A stretch of DNA of 64,000 bases. Source: Sphingomonas sp. S2M10. GTDB taxonomy: Bacteria > Pseudomonadota > Alphaproteobacteria > Sphingomonadales > Sphingomonadaceae. The first letter of the stretch is position 1. The number at the start of each line of letters is the position of its first letter. Below the pieces are notes generated by a model that worked only from the letters and a program-made list of their open reading frames with translations, did no database searches and was not told the origin of the DNA. The position numbers and the translations under genes are program-made. The DNA is taken from positions 1 to 64,000 of the forward strand of contig NZ_JAAILI010000055.1 of the NCBI RefSeq assembly GCF_012650175.1, given 5' to 3'. Shown one piece after another: positions 42,430 to 53,040 of this stretch.

Positions 42430-43383
42430 ATGCTCACCGTCGCCGTGCAGATGGACCCGCTCGATTCGATCAACATCGCGGGCGACTCGACCTTCGCGCT
42501 GATGCTTTCCGCCCAGGCGCGCGGGCACAAGCTGTTCCACTATGCGCCCGAGGACCTCAACTACAGCGCCGGCCGCGTGTGGACCAAGGCGCATCCGGTG
42601 ACGGTGCAGCGCGTCGAAGGCAATCACTTCCGCTTCGGCGAGCCGGTAAGCCTCGATCTCGGCGACGAGGCCGATGTGGTGCTGATGCGCCAGGACCCGC
42701 CCTTCGACCTCGGCTATATCACCGCGACCCATCTGCTGGAGCGCATCGCCGACCGCACCCTGGTGGTGAACGACCCCGCCCAGGTCCGCAACGCGCCGGA
42801 AAAGGTGTGGGTGCTCGATTTCGCGCAGTTCATGCCGCCGACGCTCGTCACCCGCTCGGTCGAGGAGGCCAAGGCCTTCCTGGCCGAACATGGCGAGATC
42901 GTCGTCAAGCCGCTGCACGGCAATGGCGGCAAGGCGATCTTCAAGATCGGCCGCGACGGCGCCAACCTCTCCTCGCTGATCGAGGTGTTCAACACCGCCT
43001 ATCGCGAGCCGCACATGGTGCAGGCCTTCCTCCCGGATATCGCCAAGGGCGATAAGCGCATCGTGCTGGTCGACGGCGCGGTCGCCGGCGCGATCAACCG
43101 GCTGCCCGGCGAGGGCGAGATCCGCTCCAACCTCGCGGTCGGCGGATCGGCGGCGAAGACCGAACTGACGGATCGCGAGAAGGAAATCTGCGCCGTGCTG
43201 GGGCCCGAACTCAAGAAGCGCGGGCTCCTTTTCGTGGGCATCGACGTTATCGGGGGGCAATGGCTCACCGAAATCAACGTCACCTCGCCCACGGGCATCG
43301 TCGCGATCGACCGGTTCAACGGCACCGACACGGGCGCCATGATCTGGGCGGCGATCGAGGCCCGGGTGGCCGCGCGCGGCTGA
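42430..43383 (+). CDS. gshB: Glutathione synthase
   Basis: 317 aa ATP-grasp enzyme that joins glycine to gamma-glutamylcysteine. Motifs: VAVQMDPLDSINIAGDST at the N-terminus, VLMRQDPPFDLGYITATHLL, IVVKPLHGNGGKAIFKI for ATP binding and INVTSPTGIVAIDRF at the C-terminal metal site. The start ATG has AAGGAGG upstream. DedA follows 15 bp after the stop, probably in the same operon. Confidence 0.97.
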   Translation: MLTVAVQMDPLDSINIAGDSTFALMLSAQARGHKLFHYAPEDLNYSAGRVWTKAHPVTVQRVEGNHFRFGEPVSLDLGDEADVVLMRQDPPFDLGYITATHLLERIADRTLVVNDPAQVRNAPEKVWVLDFAQFMPPTLVTRSVEEAKAFLAEHGEIVVKPLHGNGGKAIFKIGRDGANLSSLIEVFNTAYREPHMVQAFLPDIAKGDKRIVLVDGAVAGAINRLPGEGEIRSNLAVGGSAAKTELTDREKEICAVLGPELKKRGLLFVGIDVIGGQWLTEINVTSPTGIVAIDRFNGTDTGAMIWAAIEARVAARG

Positions 43384-43398
43384 CCGGAGCCTGACGCG

Positions 43399-43986
43399 AT
43401 GGGCATGATCCTCGGCTGGGGCTATTGGGGCATCTTCCTGCTGATGGTGCTGGAGAATGTCGTGCCCCCGGTCCCGTCCGAGGCGATCATGGGCATGGCC
43501 GGGATCGGTGCCGCCAAGGGGCATTTCGATCCGATGCTGCTGGTCCTGGTCGGCACGCTCGGCACGGTGCTCGGCAATCTTTTCTGGTGGGAGGTGGGGC
43601 GCCGGCTCGGCTATGAGCGGCTGCAGCCTTTCGTCGCGCGCTGGGGTCGCTGGCTGACCGTCGAGTGGCACGATGTCGAGCGGTTCAAGGGCTATTTCGA
43701 TCGCTGGGGCGGCCCCACGATCTTCGTGTTCCGCTTCATGCCGTTCGGTCGCACGATCATCTCGCTGCCCGCCGGGCTGATGCACATGCCCTTCTGGAAA
43801 TTCTGCCTCTATACCGCCGCGGGCAGCGCGCTGTGGAATGCGGCGCTGGTCGGCGTCGGCTATGGGCTGGGCGCGGCGATCGCCGAGATCGACCGGTTCG
43901 TCACCCCCGCGATCGTCATCGGCGTGACGGCGATGCTGATCTTCTATATTTGGCGGGTACTTACGTGGAAGCCTCGCGCAGCCTGA
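43399..43986 (+). CDS. DedA-family inner-membrane protein
   Basis: 195 aa. The DedA pattern is clear: FLLMVLENVVPPVPSEAIMG (re-entrant Pro/acidic loop), GNLFWWEVGRRLGYERLQ, FKGYFDRWGGPTIFVFRFMP then FGRTIISLPAGLMHMPFWKF. Family members act as lipid flippases (undecaprenyl phosphate or phospholipid recycling) and depend on membrane potential. About four to five membrane helices. It lies 15 bp after gshB. Confidence 0.92.
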   Translation: MGMILGWGYWGIFLLMVLENVVPPVPSEAIMGMAGIGAAKGHFDPMLLVLVGTLGTVLGNLFWWEVGRRLGYERLQPFVARWGRWLTVEWHDVERFKGYFDRWGGPTIFVFRFMPFGRTIISLPAGLMHMPFWKFCLYTAAGSALWNAALVGVGYGLGAAIAEIDRFVTPAIVIGVTAMLIFYIWRVLTWKPRAA

Positions 43987-44069
43987 CGACATCGTGGCGC
44001 CCTCGCCGCTGATGGCGCCGGTGCGCATTGCGACCCACGCAAATCCGCGAGAATTCCCCGCTATTGCTC

Positions 44070-44086
44070 TTGCGAACTAATTGCAA
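44070..44086. promoter_or_regulatory. Fur/Mur-like partial palindrome upstream of mdh
   Basis: A 17-bp site starts TTGCGAAC and ends AATTGCAA. The four outer bases of each side are complementary and two inner pairs match. AT-rich TTGC-GCAA sites of this kind resemble alphaproteobacterial Fur/Mur boxes. It lies 124 bp before mdh in a 223-bp gap that otherwise holds no recognisable element. Weak evidence. Confidence 0.25.
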
Positions 44087-44137
44087 AGATAATCCTGCAG
44101 CTAAGCCGAATCCCGGGTTGCAGCCTCGCTATTATAG

Positions 44138-45744
<1,607 letters not shown>

Positions 45745-46629
45745 ATGAGCATCCTCGTCGACAAGAACACCAAGGTCATCGTCCAGGGGATGACCGGTGC
45801 CACCGGCACGTTCCACACCGAACAGGCGCTTGCCTATGGCACGCAGATGGTCGGCGGCGTCACCCCCGGCAAGGGCGGCAGCACGCATATCGGCCTGCCC
45901 GTGTTCAACACGGTCGCCGAAGCCAAGGACAAGACCGGCGCCGACGCCAGCGTGATCTACGTGCCGCCCCCCTTCGCGGCGGACTCGATCCTCGAGGCGA
46001 TCGACGCCGAGATCCCGCTGATCGTCGCGATCACCGAAGGCATTCCGGTGCTCGACATGGTCAAGGTGAAGCGCGCGCTTTCGGGCTCCAAGTCGCGCCT
46101 GATCGGCCCGAACTGCCCGGGCGTGCTGACGCCGGGCGAGTGCAAGATCGGCATCATGCCGGGCTCGATCTTCTCCAAGGGCTCGGTGGGCGTCGTGTCG
46201 CGCTCGGGCACCCTCACCTATGAGGCGGTGTTCCAGACCACCAATGCGGGCCTGGGCCAGACCACGGCCGTCGGCATCGGCGGTGACCCGGTCAACGGCA
46301 CCAACTTCATCGACGTGCTCGAGCTGTTCCTCGCCGACGAAGCCACCCAGTCGATCATCATGATCGGCGAGATCGGCGGCTCGGCGGAAGAAGAAGCGGC
46401 CCAGTTCCTGATCGACGAGGCCAAGCGTGGCCGCAAGAAGCCGATGGCCGGCTTCATCGCGGGCCGCACCGCGCCTCCGGGCCGCCGCATGGGCCATGCC
46501 GGCGCGATCGTCTCGGGCGGCCAGGGCGGCGCCGAGGACAAGATCGCGGCGATGGAAGCCGCCGGCATCCGCGTCTCCCCCAGCCCCTCGCTGCTCGGCG
46601 AGACGCTGATGGAAGTGCTCAAGGGCTAA
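45745..46629 (+). CDS. sucD: Succinyl-CoA synthetase, alpha subunit
   Basis: 294 aa. With the beta subunit SucC it makes succinate and ATP or GTP from succinyl-CoA. The CoA-binding motif is [20 protein letters not shown]. The phosphohistidine (about 250) is in [30 protein letters not shown] and [18 protein letters not shown] are typical. sucC is not in the window, although the two genes are usually adjacent. sucD starts immediately after the stop of the exported-protein gene. Confidence 0.97.
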   Translation: MSILVDKNTKVIVQGMTGATGTFHTEQALAYGTQMVGGVTPGKGGSTHIGLPVFNTVAEAKDKTGADASVIYVPPPFAADSILEAIDAEIPLIVAITEGIPVLDMVKVKRALSGSKSRLIGPNCPGVLTPGECKIGIMPGSIFSKGSVGVVSRSGTLTYEAVFQTTNAGLGQTTAVGIGGDPVNGTNFIDVLELFLADEATQSIIMIGEIGGSAEEEAAQFLIDEAKRGRKKPMAGFIAGRTAPPGRRMGHAGAIVSGGQGGAEDKIAAMEAAGIRVSPSPSLLGETLMEVLKG

Positions 46630-46639
46630 ATTGCAACGG

Positions 46640-46674
46640 TAGCGCTCCTATATAAGGTGGGGATGGGAGCGCTA
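46640..46674. promoter_or_regulatory. 9-bp inverted repeat around a TATATAAG stretch upstream of sucA
   Basis: TAGCGCTCC at 46640-46648 and GGAGCGCTA at 46666-46674 are perfectly complementary. The 17-bp spacer begins TATATAAGG, a -10-like sequence, and the right arm ends 15 bp before the sucA start. It could be an operator over an internal sucA promoter or a leader hairpin that affects sucA translation. Confidence 0.45.
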
Positions 46675-46688
46675 ACACGAACGGAAGC

Positions 46689-49625
46689 ATGATCATGGGC
46701 TATGAAGGCCTCGACTTCGACGACATCGCCGGCGGCGTGAGCCCCGGCTTCGTCGAGACCCTGTACCGGCGCTACAAGAGCGATCCGGCTTCGGTGGAAC
46801 CCAGCTGGCGGACCTGGTTCGAGGGTCTCGAATCGACCGCCTCGGGCCCCAGCTGGCAGCGCACCAACTGGCCGCTGACCGAAACCGACGCGCTCACGGC
46901 CGGGCTCGACCCCACCCAGATGGAGCCCGCGCCGAAGCCCGCCAAGGGCGGCGCGCCTGCCAAGCCGGCCGCGCCCGCCGCCTCGACGGCGGACGTGACC
47001 AAGGCAGCCGAAGATTCGATCCGCGCGATGATGCTGATCCGCACCTACCGGGTGCGTGGCCATCTCGCCGCCAATCTCGATCCGCTGGGCCTCGCCCGCC
47101 AGAACCTGCCCGCCGATCTGACGCCGGAATATCACGGCTTCTCGGGCGCCGATCTCGATCGCCCGATCTATCTCGGCGGCGCGCTCGGCCTGCAGCACGC
47201 CACGGTGCGCGAGATCGTCGCGATCCTCCAGGCCAATTACTGCGGCAATGTCGGCCTTGAGTACATGCACATCGCCGATGTGGAGGAGCGCCGCTTCCTC
47301 CAGGACCGGATGGAAGGCAAGGACAAGGCGATCACCTTCACGCCCGATGGCAAGAAGGCGATCCTGTCCAAGGTGATCGAAGCCGAGCAGTGGGAAAAAT
47401 TCCTCGGCAAGAAATATGTCGGCACCAAGCGGTTCGGCCTCGACGGCGGCGAATCGATGATCCCGGCGATGGAAGCGATCATCAAATATGGCGGCCAGCA
47501 GGGCGTCCGCGAGATCGTGTACGGCATGGCCCATCGCGGCCGCCTGAACATGCTCGCCAACGTCATGGAAAAGCCGTTCCGGATCATCTTCCATGAGTTC
47601 GGCGGCGGTTCGGCCAACCCGGACGACGTCGCCGGTTCGGGCGACGTGAAATATCACCTCGGCACCTCCACCGATCGCCAGTTCGACGGCATCAGCGTCC
47701 ATATGTCGCTGGTGGCCAACCCGTCGCACCTCGAGGCGGCCGATCCGGTCGTGCTCGGCAAGGCGCGCGCGCTGCAGACGATCCGCGGCGACCTGGAAAA
47801 GCACGAGCAGGTCCTGCCGGTGCTGATCCACGGCGACGCGGCGTTCGCGGGCCAGGGCATCGTGTGGGAGACGCTCGGCTTCTCCGGCATCCGCGGCTAC
47901 AATACCGGCGGCTGCATCCACTTCGTCATCAACAACCAGGTCGGCTTCACGACGAGCCCGCAGTTCGCGCGCTCCTCGCCCTATCCGTCGGACGTCGCCA
48001 AGGGCGTCCAGGCGCCGATCCTGCACGTCAACGGTGACGATCCCGAAGCCGTGACCTTCGCCTGCAAGGTGGCGATCGAGTTCCGCCAGGAATTCCACCG
48101 CGATATCGTGATCGACATGTGGTGCTATCGCCGATTCGGCCACAATGAAGGCGACGAGCCCGGCTTCACCCAGCCGCTGATGTACCAGAAAATCCGCCAG
48201 CACCCCGGTGTGAGCAGCATCTATGGCCAGAAGCTGATCGCCGAGGGCGTGGTCGACCACGGCTTCATCGACGAGAAGACGCACCAGTTCACCACGCTGC
48301 TCGAAGGCGAGTTCGAGGCGGGCAAGACCTATCTGCCGAACAAGGCGGACTGGTTCGCCGGCCGCTGGTCGGGCCTGGGCGCGCCGTCCGAGGGTGAAGC
48401 TTCGCGCCGCAACGTCGAGACCGGCATCGAGAAGAAGCTGTTCGACAGCCTCGGCCGCACGCTGACCACGGTCCCCGAGGATCTCGAGATCCACAAGACC
48501 CTCGGCCGCGTGCTCGATGCCAAGCGCGAGATGTTCAAGTCGGGCACCAATTTCGACTGGGCGACCGGCGAGGCGCTGGCCTTCGGCTCGCTGCTCTCGG
48601 AAGGCTATGCGGTGCGCCTGTCCGGCCAGGATTCGGGCCGCGGCACCTTCTCGCAGCGTCACGCCGTCTGGGTCGACCAGAAGACCGAGGCCAAATATGT
48701 GCCGCTCACCACGGTGCCGCATGGCAGCTTCGAGGTGCTCGATTCGCCGCTCAGCGAATATGGCGTGCTCGGCTTCGAGTACGGCTATGCGCTGGCGGAC
48801 CCGAAGGCGCTGGTGCTGTGGGAAGCGCAGTTCGGCGACTTCGTGAACGGCGCGCAGATCATGATCGACCAGTTCATCGCGTCGGGCGAGTCCAAGTGGC
48901 TGCGCGCCAACGGCCTGGTGATGCTGCTGCCGCACGGCTATGAAGGCCAGGGGCCCGAGCACAGCTCGGCGCGTCCGGAGCGCTTCCTCCAGCTCTGCGC
49001 ACAGGACAACATGCAGGTGGTGAACGTCACCACGCCGGCCAATTACTTCCACCTGCTGCGCCGGCAGATGCACCGCAACTTCCGCAAGCCGCTGATCCAG
49101 ATGACGCCCAAGTCGCTGCTGCGCCACAAGATGGCGGTGTCGAGCGCCGAGGAGTTCCTGGGCGACAGCCACTTCAAGCGCATCCTGTCGGACCCGAACG
49201 CGCCGGCGGATACCGAGGTGAAGCGCCTCGTGCTCTGCACCGGCAAGGTCGCCTACGACCTGATCGAGGCGCGCGACGCGGCCGGCGACAAGAACACCGA
49301 GATCGTCCGGATCGAGCAGCTCTACCCGTTCCCGGGCGAGCCGCTGACCGAGCGGCTGAAGCGCATGACCAACCTCGAAGAGGTGGTGTGGGCGCAGGAA
49401 GAGCCGAAGAACAACGGCTACTGGTTCTTCGTCGAGCCGCTGATCGAGGAATGCCTGATCGATGCCGGCGTCAAGCCGCAGCGTCCGCGCTACGCCGGTC
49501 GCTCGGCAGCGGCCTCGCCCGCCACCGGCCTGATGAAGCGCCACACCGCAGAGCAGGGCGCGCTCGTTGCCGACGCGCTCGGCCATAATGTCCGCGATGA
49601 AATCCGCCGCACCCGGAAAGGTTGA
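46689..49625 (+). CDS. sucA: 2-oxoglutarate dehydrogenase E1 component
   Basis: 978 aa ThDP-dependent decarboxylase of the 2-oxoglutarate dehydrogenase complex. The N-terminal E2-interacting segment ([20 protein letters not shown] then PSWRTWFEG) is present. ThDP-site motifs include [32 protein letters not shown] and [10 protein letters not shown], and the second half holds [17 protein letters not shown] and [16 protein letters not shown]. An ATG two codons downstream (46695) is an alternative start. sucB follows 2 bp after the stop. Confidence 0.98.
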   Translation: MIMGYEGLDFDDIAGGVSPGFVETLYRRYKSDPASVEPSWRTWFEGLESTASGPSWQRTNWPLTETDALTAGLDPTQMEPAPKPAKGGAPAKPAAPAASTADVTKAAEDSIRAMMLIRTYRVRGHLAANLDPLGLARQNLPADLTPEYHGFSGADLDRPIYLGGALGLQHATVREIVAILQANYCGNVGLEYMHIADVEERRFLQDRMEGKDKAITFTPDGKKAILSKVIEAEQWEKFLGKKYVGTKRFGLDGGESMIPAMEAIIKYGGQQGVREIVYGMAHRGRLNMLANVMEKPFRIIFHEFGGGSANPDDVAGSGDVKYHLGTSTDRQFDGISVHMSLVANPSHLEAADPVVLGKARALQTIRGDLEKHEQVLPVLIHGDAAFAGQGIVWETLGFSGIRGYNTGGCIHFVINNQVGFTTSPQFARSSPYPSDVAKGVQAPILHVNGDDPEAVTFACKVAIEFRQEFHRDIVIDMWCYRRFGHNEGDEPGFTQPLMYQKIRQHPGVSSIYGQKLIAEGVVDHGFIDEKTHQFTTLLEGEFEAGKTYLPNKADWFAGRWSGLGAPSEGEASRRNVETGIEKKLFDSLGRTLTTVPEDLEIHKTLGRVLDAKREMFKSGTNFDWATGEALAFGSLLSEGYAVRLSGQDSGRGTFSQRHAVWVDQKTEAKYVPLTTVPHGSFEVLDSPLSEYGVLGFEYGYALADPKALVLWEAQFGDFVNGAQIMIDQFIASGESKWLRANGLVMLLPHGYEGQGPEHSSARPERFLQLCAQDNMQVVNVTTPANYFHLLRRQMHRNFRKPLIQMTPKSLLRHKMAVSSAEEFLGDSHFKRILSDPNAPADTEVKRLVLCTGKVAYDLIEARDAAGDKNTEIVRIEQLYPFPGEPLTERLKRMTNLEEVVWAQEEPKNNGYWFFVEPLIEECLIDAGVKPQRPRYAGRSAAASPATGLMKRHTAEQGALVADALGHNVRDEIRRTRKG

Positions 49626-49627
49626 GA

Positions 49628-50854
49628 ATGGCCACCGAAGTCAAAGTCCCCGTACTGGGCGAATCGATCACCGAAGCTACCGTCGGTGAATGGCTGAAGA
49701 ACCCGGGCGATCCCGTCCGCGCCGACGAGCCGATCGCCAGCCTCGAGACCGACAAGGTCTCGGTCGAAGTCCCCTCGCCGGTCGCCGGCGTGATGGGCGA
49801 GCAGATCGTCAAGGTCGGCGATACCGTCGAAGTCGGTGCGGTGATTGCGATCATCGCGGGTGAAGGTGCTGCGGCCGCTCCGGCTGCTGCGCCCGCCGCG
49901 GCTGCTGCTCCGGCGGCTACCCCGGCCCCGGCGCCTGCCGCTGCCCCGGCTCCGTCGGCCGATGCCGCTGCGCTGTCGCCGTCGGTGCGCCGTGCGGTGC
50001 TCGAAACGGGTGTCGATCCCTCGACCGTGCAGGGCACCGGCAAGGACGGCCGCCTGACCAAGGACGACGTGATCGCCGCCGCCAGCAGCAAGCCTGCTGC
50101 TCCGGCGCCGGCCGCTGCGCCTGCCCCCGCCGCTGCTCCGGCAGCGACCGGCGGTCGCAAGGAAGAGCGCGTGCGGATGACCCGCCTGCGCCAGACCGTC
50201 GCCAAGCGCCTCAAGGAAGCGCAGAACACCGCCGCCATGCTCACCACGTTCAACGACGTGGACATGACCGCGGTGATCGAGGCCCGCGCCAAGTACAAGG
50301 ACCTGTTCGAGAAGAAGCACGGCGTCCGCCTCGGCTTCATGGGCTTCTTCGTGAAGGCCGCGTGCATGGCGCTGAAGGACATCCCCGGCGTCAACGGCTC
50401 GATCGAGGGCGACGAGATCGTCTACCACGATTATTGCGACGTCTCGGTCGCGGTCTCGGCCCCGCAGGGCCTGGTCGTGCCCGTGATCCGCGACGCGCAG
50501 GACCTGTCGGTCGCGGGCATCGAGCGCACGATCGGCGATTTCGGCAAGCGCGCCAAGGACGGCACGCTGAAGATGGACGAGATGAAGGGCGGTACCTTCA
50601 CCATCTCGAACGGCGGCGTGTTCGGCTCGCTGATGTCGACCCCGATCATTAACCCGCCGCAGTCGGCCGTGCTCGGCCTGCACCGCATCGAGGAGCGCCC
50701 GGTCGTTCGTGACGGTCAGGTCGTCGTCCGCCCGATGATGTACCTCGCGCTCAGCTACGACCACCGCCTGGTCGACGGCCGCGAGGCGGTGACCTTCCTC
50801 GTCGCGATCAAGAACGCGATCGAGGATCCGACCCGCCTGCTGATCGACCTCTGA
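49628..50854 (+). CDS. sucB: Dihydrolipoyl succinyltransferase (E2 of 2-oxoglutarate dehydrogenase)
   Basis: 408 aa from the ATG at 49628. A single lipoyl domain carries the lipoylated Lys43 in [14 protein letters not shown]. Ala/Pro-rich linkers surround a peripheral-subunit-binding domain ([20 protein letters not shown]...[10 protein letters not shown], about 118-155). The catalytic domain (about 178-408) ends with [20 protein letters not shown], holding the active histidine and aspartate. A palindromic repeat begins 9 bp after the stop. The operon partner lpd is separated by the GIY-YIG composite. Confidence 0.97.
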   Translation: MATEVKVPVLGESITEATVGEWLKNPGDPVRADEPIASLETDKVSVEVPSPVAGVMGEQIVKVGDTVEVGAVIAIIAGEGAAAAPAAAPAAAAAPAATPAPAPAAAPAPSADAAALSPSVRRAVLETGVDPSTVQGTGKDGRLTKDDVIAAASSKPAAPAPAAAPAPAAAPAATGGRKEERVRMTRLRQTVAKRLKEAQNTAAMLTTFNDVDMTAVIEARAKYKDLFEKKHGVRLGFMGFFVKAACMALKDIPGVNGSIEGDEIVYHDYCDVSVAVSAPQGLVVPVIRDAQDLSVAGIERTIGDFGKRAKDGTLKMDEMKGGTFTISNGGVFGSLMSTPIINPPQSAVLGLHRIEERPVVRDGQVVVRPMMYLALSYDHRLVDGREAVTFLVAIKNAIEDPTRLLIDL

Positions 50855-50862
50855 TTTTCCTT

Positions 50863-50940
50863 GTGCCCCCGCGAAAGCGGGGGCCCAGGGTAGGAAAGTA
50901 CATCGCGTGTAGCCCCGGGCTCCCGCTTCCGCAGGAGCAC
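50863..50940. repeat. GTGCCCCCGCGAAAGC palindromic element, left of the GIY-YIG gene
   Basis: Left hairpin GTGCCCCCGCGAAAGCGGGG then GCCCAGGG. Right hairpin CCCGGGCTCCCGCTTCCGCA then GGAGCAC. The two are inverted with about 20 bp between. It shares its unit with 51290-51365, where the two hairpins occur in the opposite order. It starts 9 bp after the sucB stop. Confidence 0.9.
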
Positions 50941-50974
50941 GGAACCAAGGAGAAGCCCGACGAAATCCGGCTGC

Positions 50975-51250
50975 GTGTACATCATGGCCAACAAGCGCAA
51001 CGGCACGATCTATGTCGGATCAACCAGCGACTTGGCCGCACGAGCATACCAGCATCGCACCGGCATGATCGAGGGCTTCACCAAGGACAAGGGCTGCACG
51101 CGCCTCGTCTGGTACGAGGCGCATGAGGATCTGGACGGGGCGCGGCTTCGCGAACGCCAGATGAAGAAATGGAAGCGGGCGTGGAAGATCGAGCTGATCG
51201 AACGCGACAACCCGCAGTGGAAGGATTTGTACGGGACGCTCTTCGGCTGA
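50975..51250 (+). CDS. GIY-YIG nuclease-domain protein (UPF0213/YhbQ-like)
   Basis: 91 aa from a GTG at 50975. The in-frame ATG three codons later would remove the first motif strand. The GIY-YIG core is VYIMANKRNGTIYVGSTSD (VYI for GIY and YVG for YIG). The arginine is in LAARAYQHRTG and the metal-binding glutamate likely in LRERQMKKWKRAWK. The protein is a stand-alone domain without a DNA-binding fusion. It is bracketed by two palindromic elements (34 bp before, 39 bp after) and lies between sucB and lpd. Function unproven. Confidence 0.88.
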   Translation: MYIMANKRNGTIYVGSTSDLAARAYQHRTGMIEGFTKDKGCTRLVWYEAHEDLDGARLRERQMKKWKRAWKIELIERDNPQWKDLYGTLFG

Positions 51251-51289
51251 GCCGCGCTATGGCGCCGGATCGAGGAACGACCTTCGCAA

Positions 51290-51365
51290 CCCTGGGCTCC
51301 TGCTTTCGCAGGAGCACGGATATGGCTGGACCCGCCCGTTCCCCTGCGAAAGCAGGGGCCCAGAG
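51290..51365. repeat. GTGCCCCCGCGAAAGC palindromic element, right of the GIY-YIG gene
   Basis: CCCTGGGCTCCTGCTTTCGC then AGGAGCAC forms the first hairpin, and GTTCCCCTGCGAAAGCAGGG then GCCCAGAG the second. Relative to 50863-50940 the two hairpin units are swapped, as if the pair flanked the gene symmetrically. The lpd leader follows. Confidence 0.9.
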
Positions 51366-51422
51366 CCCCGGGCGACACGGCCGATAGTTTAAGTGCCCGC
51401 ACGCGCACGCATGGAGCGGAAA

Positions 51423-52817
51423 ATGGCTGAATATGATTTCGACGTCCTGATCATCGGTTCTGGCCCCGGCGGTTATGTCGCGGCGATCCGCGCGGCGCAG
51501 CTGGGTCTCAAGACCGGCTGCGTCGAAGCCCGTGAGACGCTGGGCGGCACCTGCCTCAACGTCGGCTGCATCCCTTCCAAGACGCTGCTGAACGCCTCCG
51601 AGCTGTTCTACGAGGCCGCCTCGGGCGCGCTGGCCAAGCACGGCGTCAAGCTCGGCTCGGTCGAGCTCGACCTGCCGGCGATGATGGCCGACAAGGACAA
51701 GGCCGTGAAGGGCCTGACCGGCGGCATCGAATTCCTGTTCAAGAAGAACAAGGTCGAGTGGGTGAAGGGCCTCGGCACCTTTATCGACGCGCACACCGTG
51801 CAGGTGGGCGAGCGCACCGTCACCGCCAAGAACATCGTCATCGCCACCGGCTCGTCGGTCACCCCGCTGCCCGGCGTGACGATCGACCAGAAGGTCGTCG
51901 TCGACTCCACCGGCGCGATCGCGCTGGAGAAGGTGCCGGCGAACATGGTCGTGATCGGCGGCGGCGTGATCGGGCTCGAACTCGGCTCGGTCTGGCAGCG
52001 CCTCGGCGCGAAGGTGACCGTGGTCGAGTATCTCGACCAGCTGCTCCCCGGCATGGACGGTGAAGTGCGGAAGGAAGCTTCCAAGATCTTCAAGAAGCAG
52101 GGCATGGAGATCAAGCTCTCCACCAAGGTGACCGGCGTCGTCGTCAACGGCGACAAGGCGACCGTCACGATCGAGCCCGCCGCCGGCGGTGCTGCAGAGA
52201 CGATCGAAGCCGATGCCGTGCTCGTTGCAATCGGCCGTCGTCCGAACACCGAGGGCCTGGGCCTCGACAAGATCGGCCTCGCCACCAACCAGCGCGGCCA
52301 GATCGAGACCGATCACAGCTTCCGCACCGCCGTGGACGGCGTGTGGGCGATCGGCGACGTGATCCCGGGCCCGATGCTCGCGCACAAGGCCGAGGACGAG
52401 GGTATCGCGGTGGCCGAGAACATCGCCGGCCTCACCGGCATCGTGAACCACGCGGTGATCCCGAGCGTGGTCTACACCCACCCCGAAATCGCCGGCGTCG
52501 GCCTCACCGAGGAACAGGCGCGCGAAAAGGGCGAAGTGAAGGTCGGCAAGTTCCCGATGGCGGGCAACAGCCGCGCCAAGGCGATCGACGACACCACCGG
52601 CTGGGTGAAGGTGATCGCCGACGCCAAGACCGATCGCGTGCTTGGTGCCTGGATCATCACCGCGCCCGCCGGCACGATGATCGCCCAGGTCGCCCAGGCG
52701 ATGGAGTTCGGCGCGACGTCGGAAGACATCGCGTACACCTGCCATGCCCACCCGACGCATTCCGAGGCGATCAAGGAAGCGGCGATGGGCGTGCTCGGCA
52801 AGCCGATTCATATCTGA
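51423..52817 (+). CDS. lpdA: Dihydrolipoyl dehydrogenase (E3)
   Basis: 464 aa from the ATG at 51423, which has GGAGCGG just upstream; the ATG at 51411 overlaps that site. It reoxidises lipoamide of the 2-oxoacid dehydrogenase complexes with NAD+. The FAD motif is DVLIIGSGPGGYVAAIRAAQ, the redox pair Cys44/Cys49 is in GGTCLNVGCIPSKTLL and the active-site histidine is in CHAHPTHSEA. Last gene of the TCA block. Confidence 0.97.
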   Translation: MAEYDFDVLIIGSGPGGYVAAIRAAQLGLKTGCVEARETLGGTCLNVGCIPSKTLLNASELFYEAASGALAKHGVKLGSVELDLPAMMADKDKAVKGLTGGIEFLFKKNKVEWVKGLGTFIDAHTVQVGERTVTAKNIVIATGSSVTPLPGVTIDQKVVVDSTGAIALEKVPANMVVIGGGVIGLELGSVWQRLGAKVTVVEYLDQLLPGMDGEVRKEASKIFKKQGMEIKLSTKVTGVVVNGDKATVTIEPAAGGAAETIEADAVLVAIGRRPNTEGLGLDKIGLATNQRGQIETDHSFRTAVDGVWAIGDVIPGPMLAHKAEDEGIAVAENIAGLTGIVNHAVIPSVVYTHPEIAGVGLTEEQAREKGEVKVGKFPMAGNSRAKAIDDTTGWVKVIADAKTDRVLGAWIITAPAGTMIAQVAQAMEFGATSEDIAYTCHAHPTHSEAIKEAAMGVLGKPIHI

Positions 52818-52829
52818 TCCGGGTTTAGC

Positions 52830-52949
52830 CACCCTCACCCTCCCATCGCTGGCGCGATGGGCCCCTCCCTCTCCCAAGGGGAGAGGGGTGAAGGTCCCTC
52901 TCCCCTTGGGAGAGGGAGGGAGCCGCGAAGCGGCGGAAGGGTGAGGGTG
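52830..52949. repeat. CCCTCACCC-family palindromic element after lpd, inverted orientation
   Basis: The sequence begins CACCCTCACCCTCCCATCGC and ends GAAGCGGCGGAAGGGTGAGG. Its right half, reverse-complemented, matches the left half of the 20731 element (CCGCCGCTTCGCGGCTCC), so it is the same family in the opposite orientation. It is 120 bp because the central part is shorter. It lies between lpd and the flavoprotein gene, which run in the same direction. Confidence 0.9.
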
Positions 52950-53040
52950 ATCCAGCCCACCAAGATCCGAAGCAAGCGCCGCCGGCATCCCCGGCGGCGT
53001 TTTGCTGTTCGGGCCCCCGGAACCGCGCTAACGACCGCGC

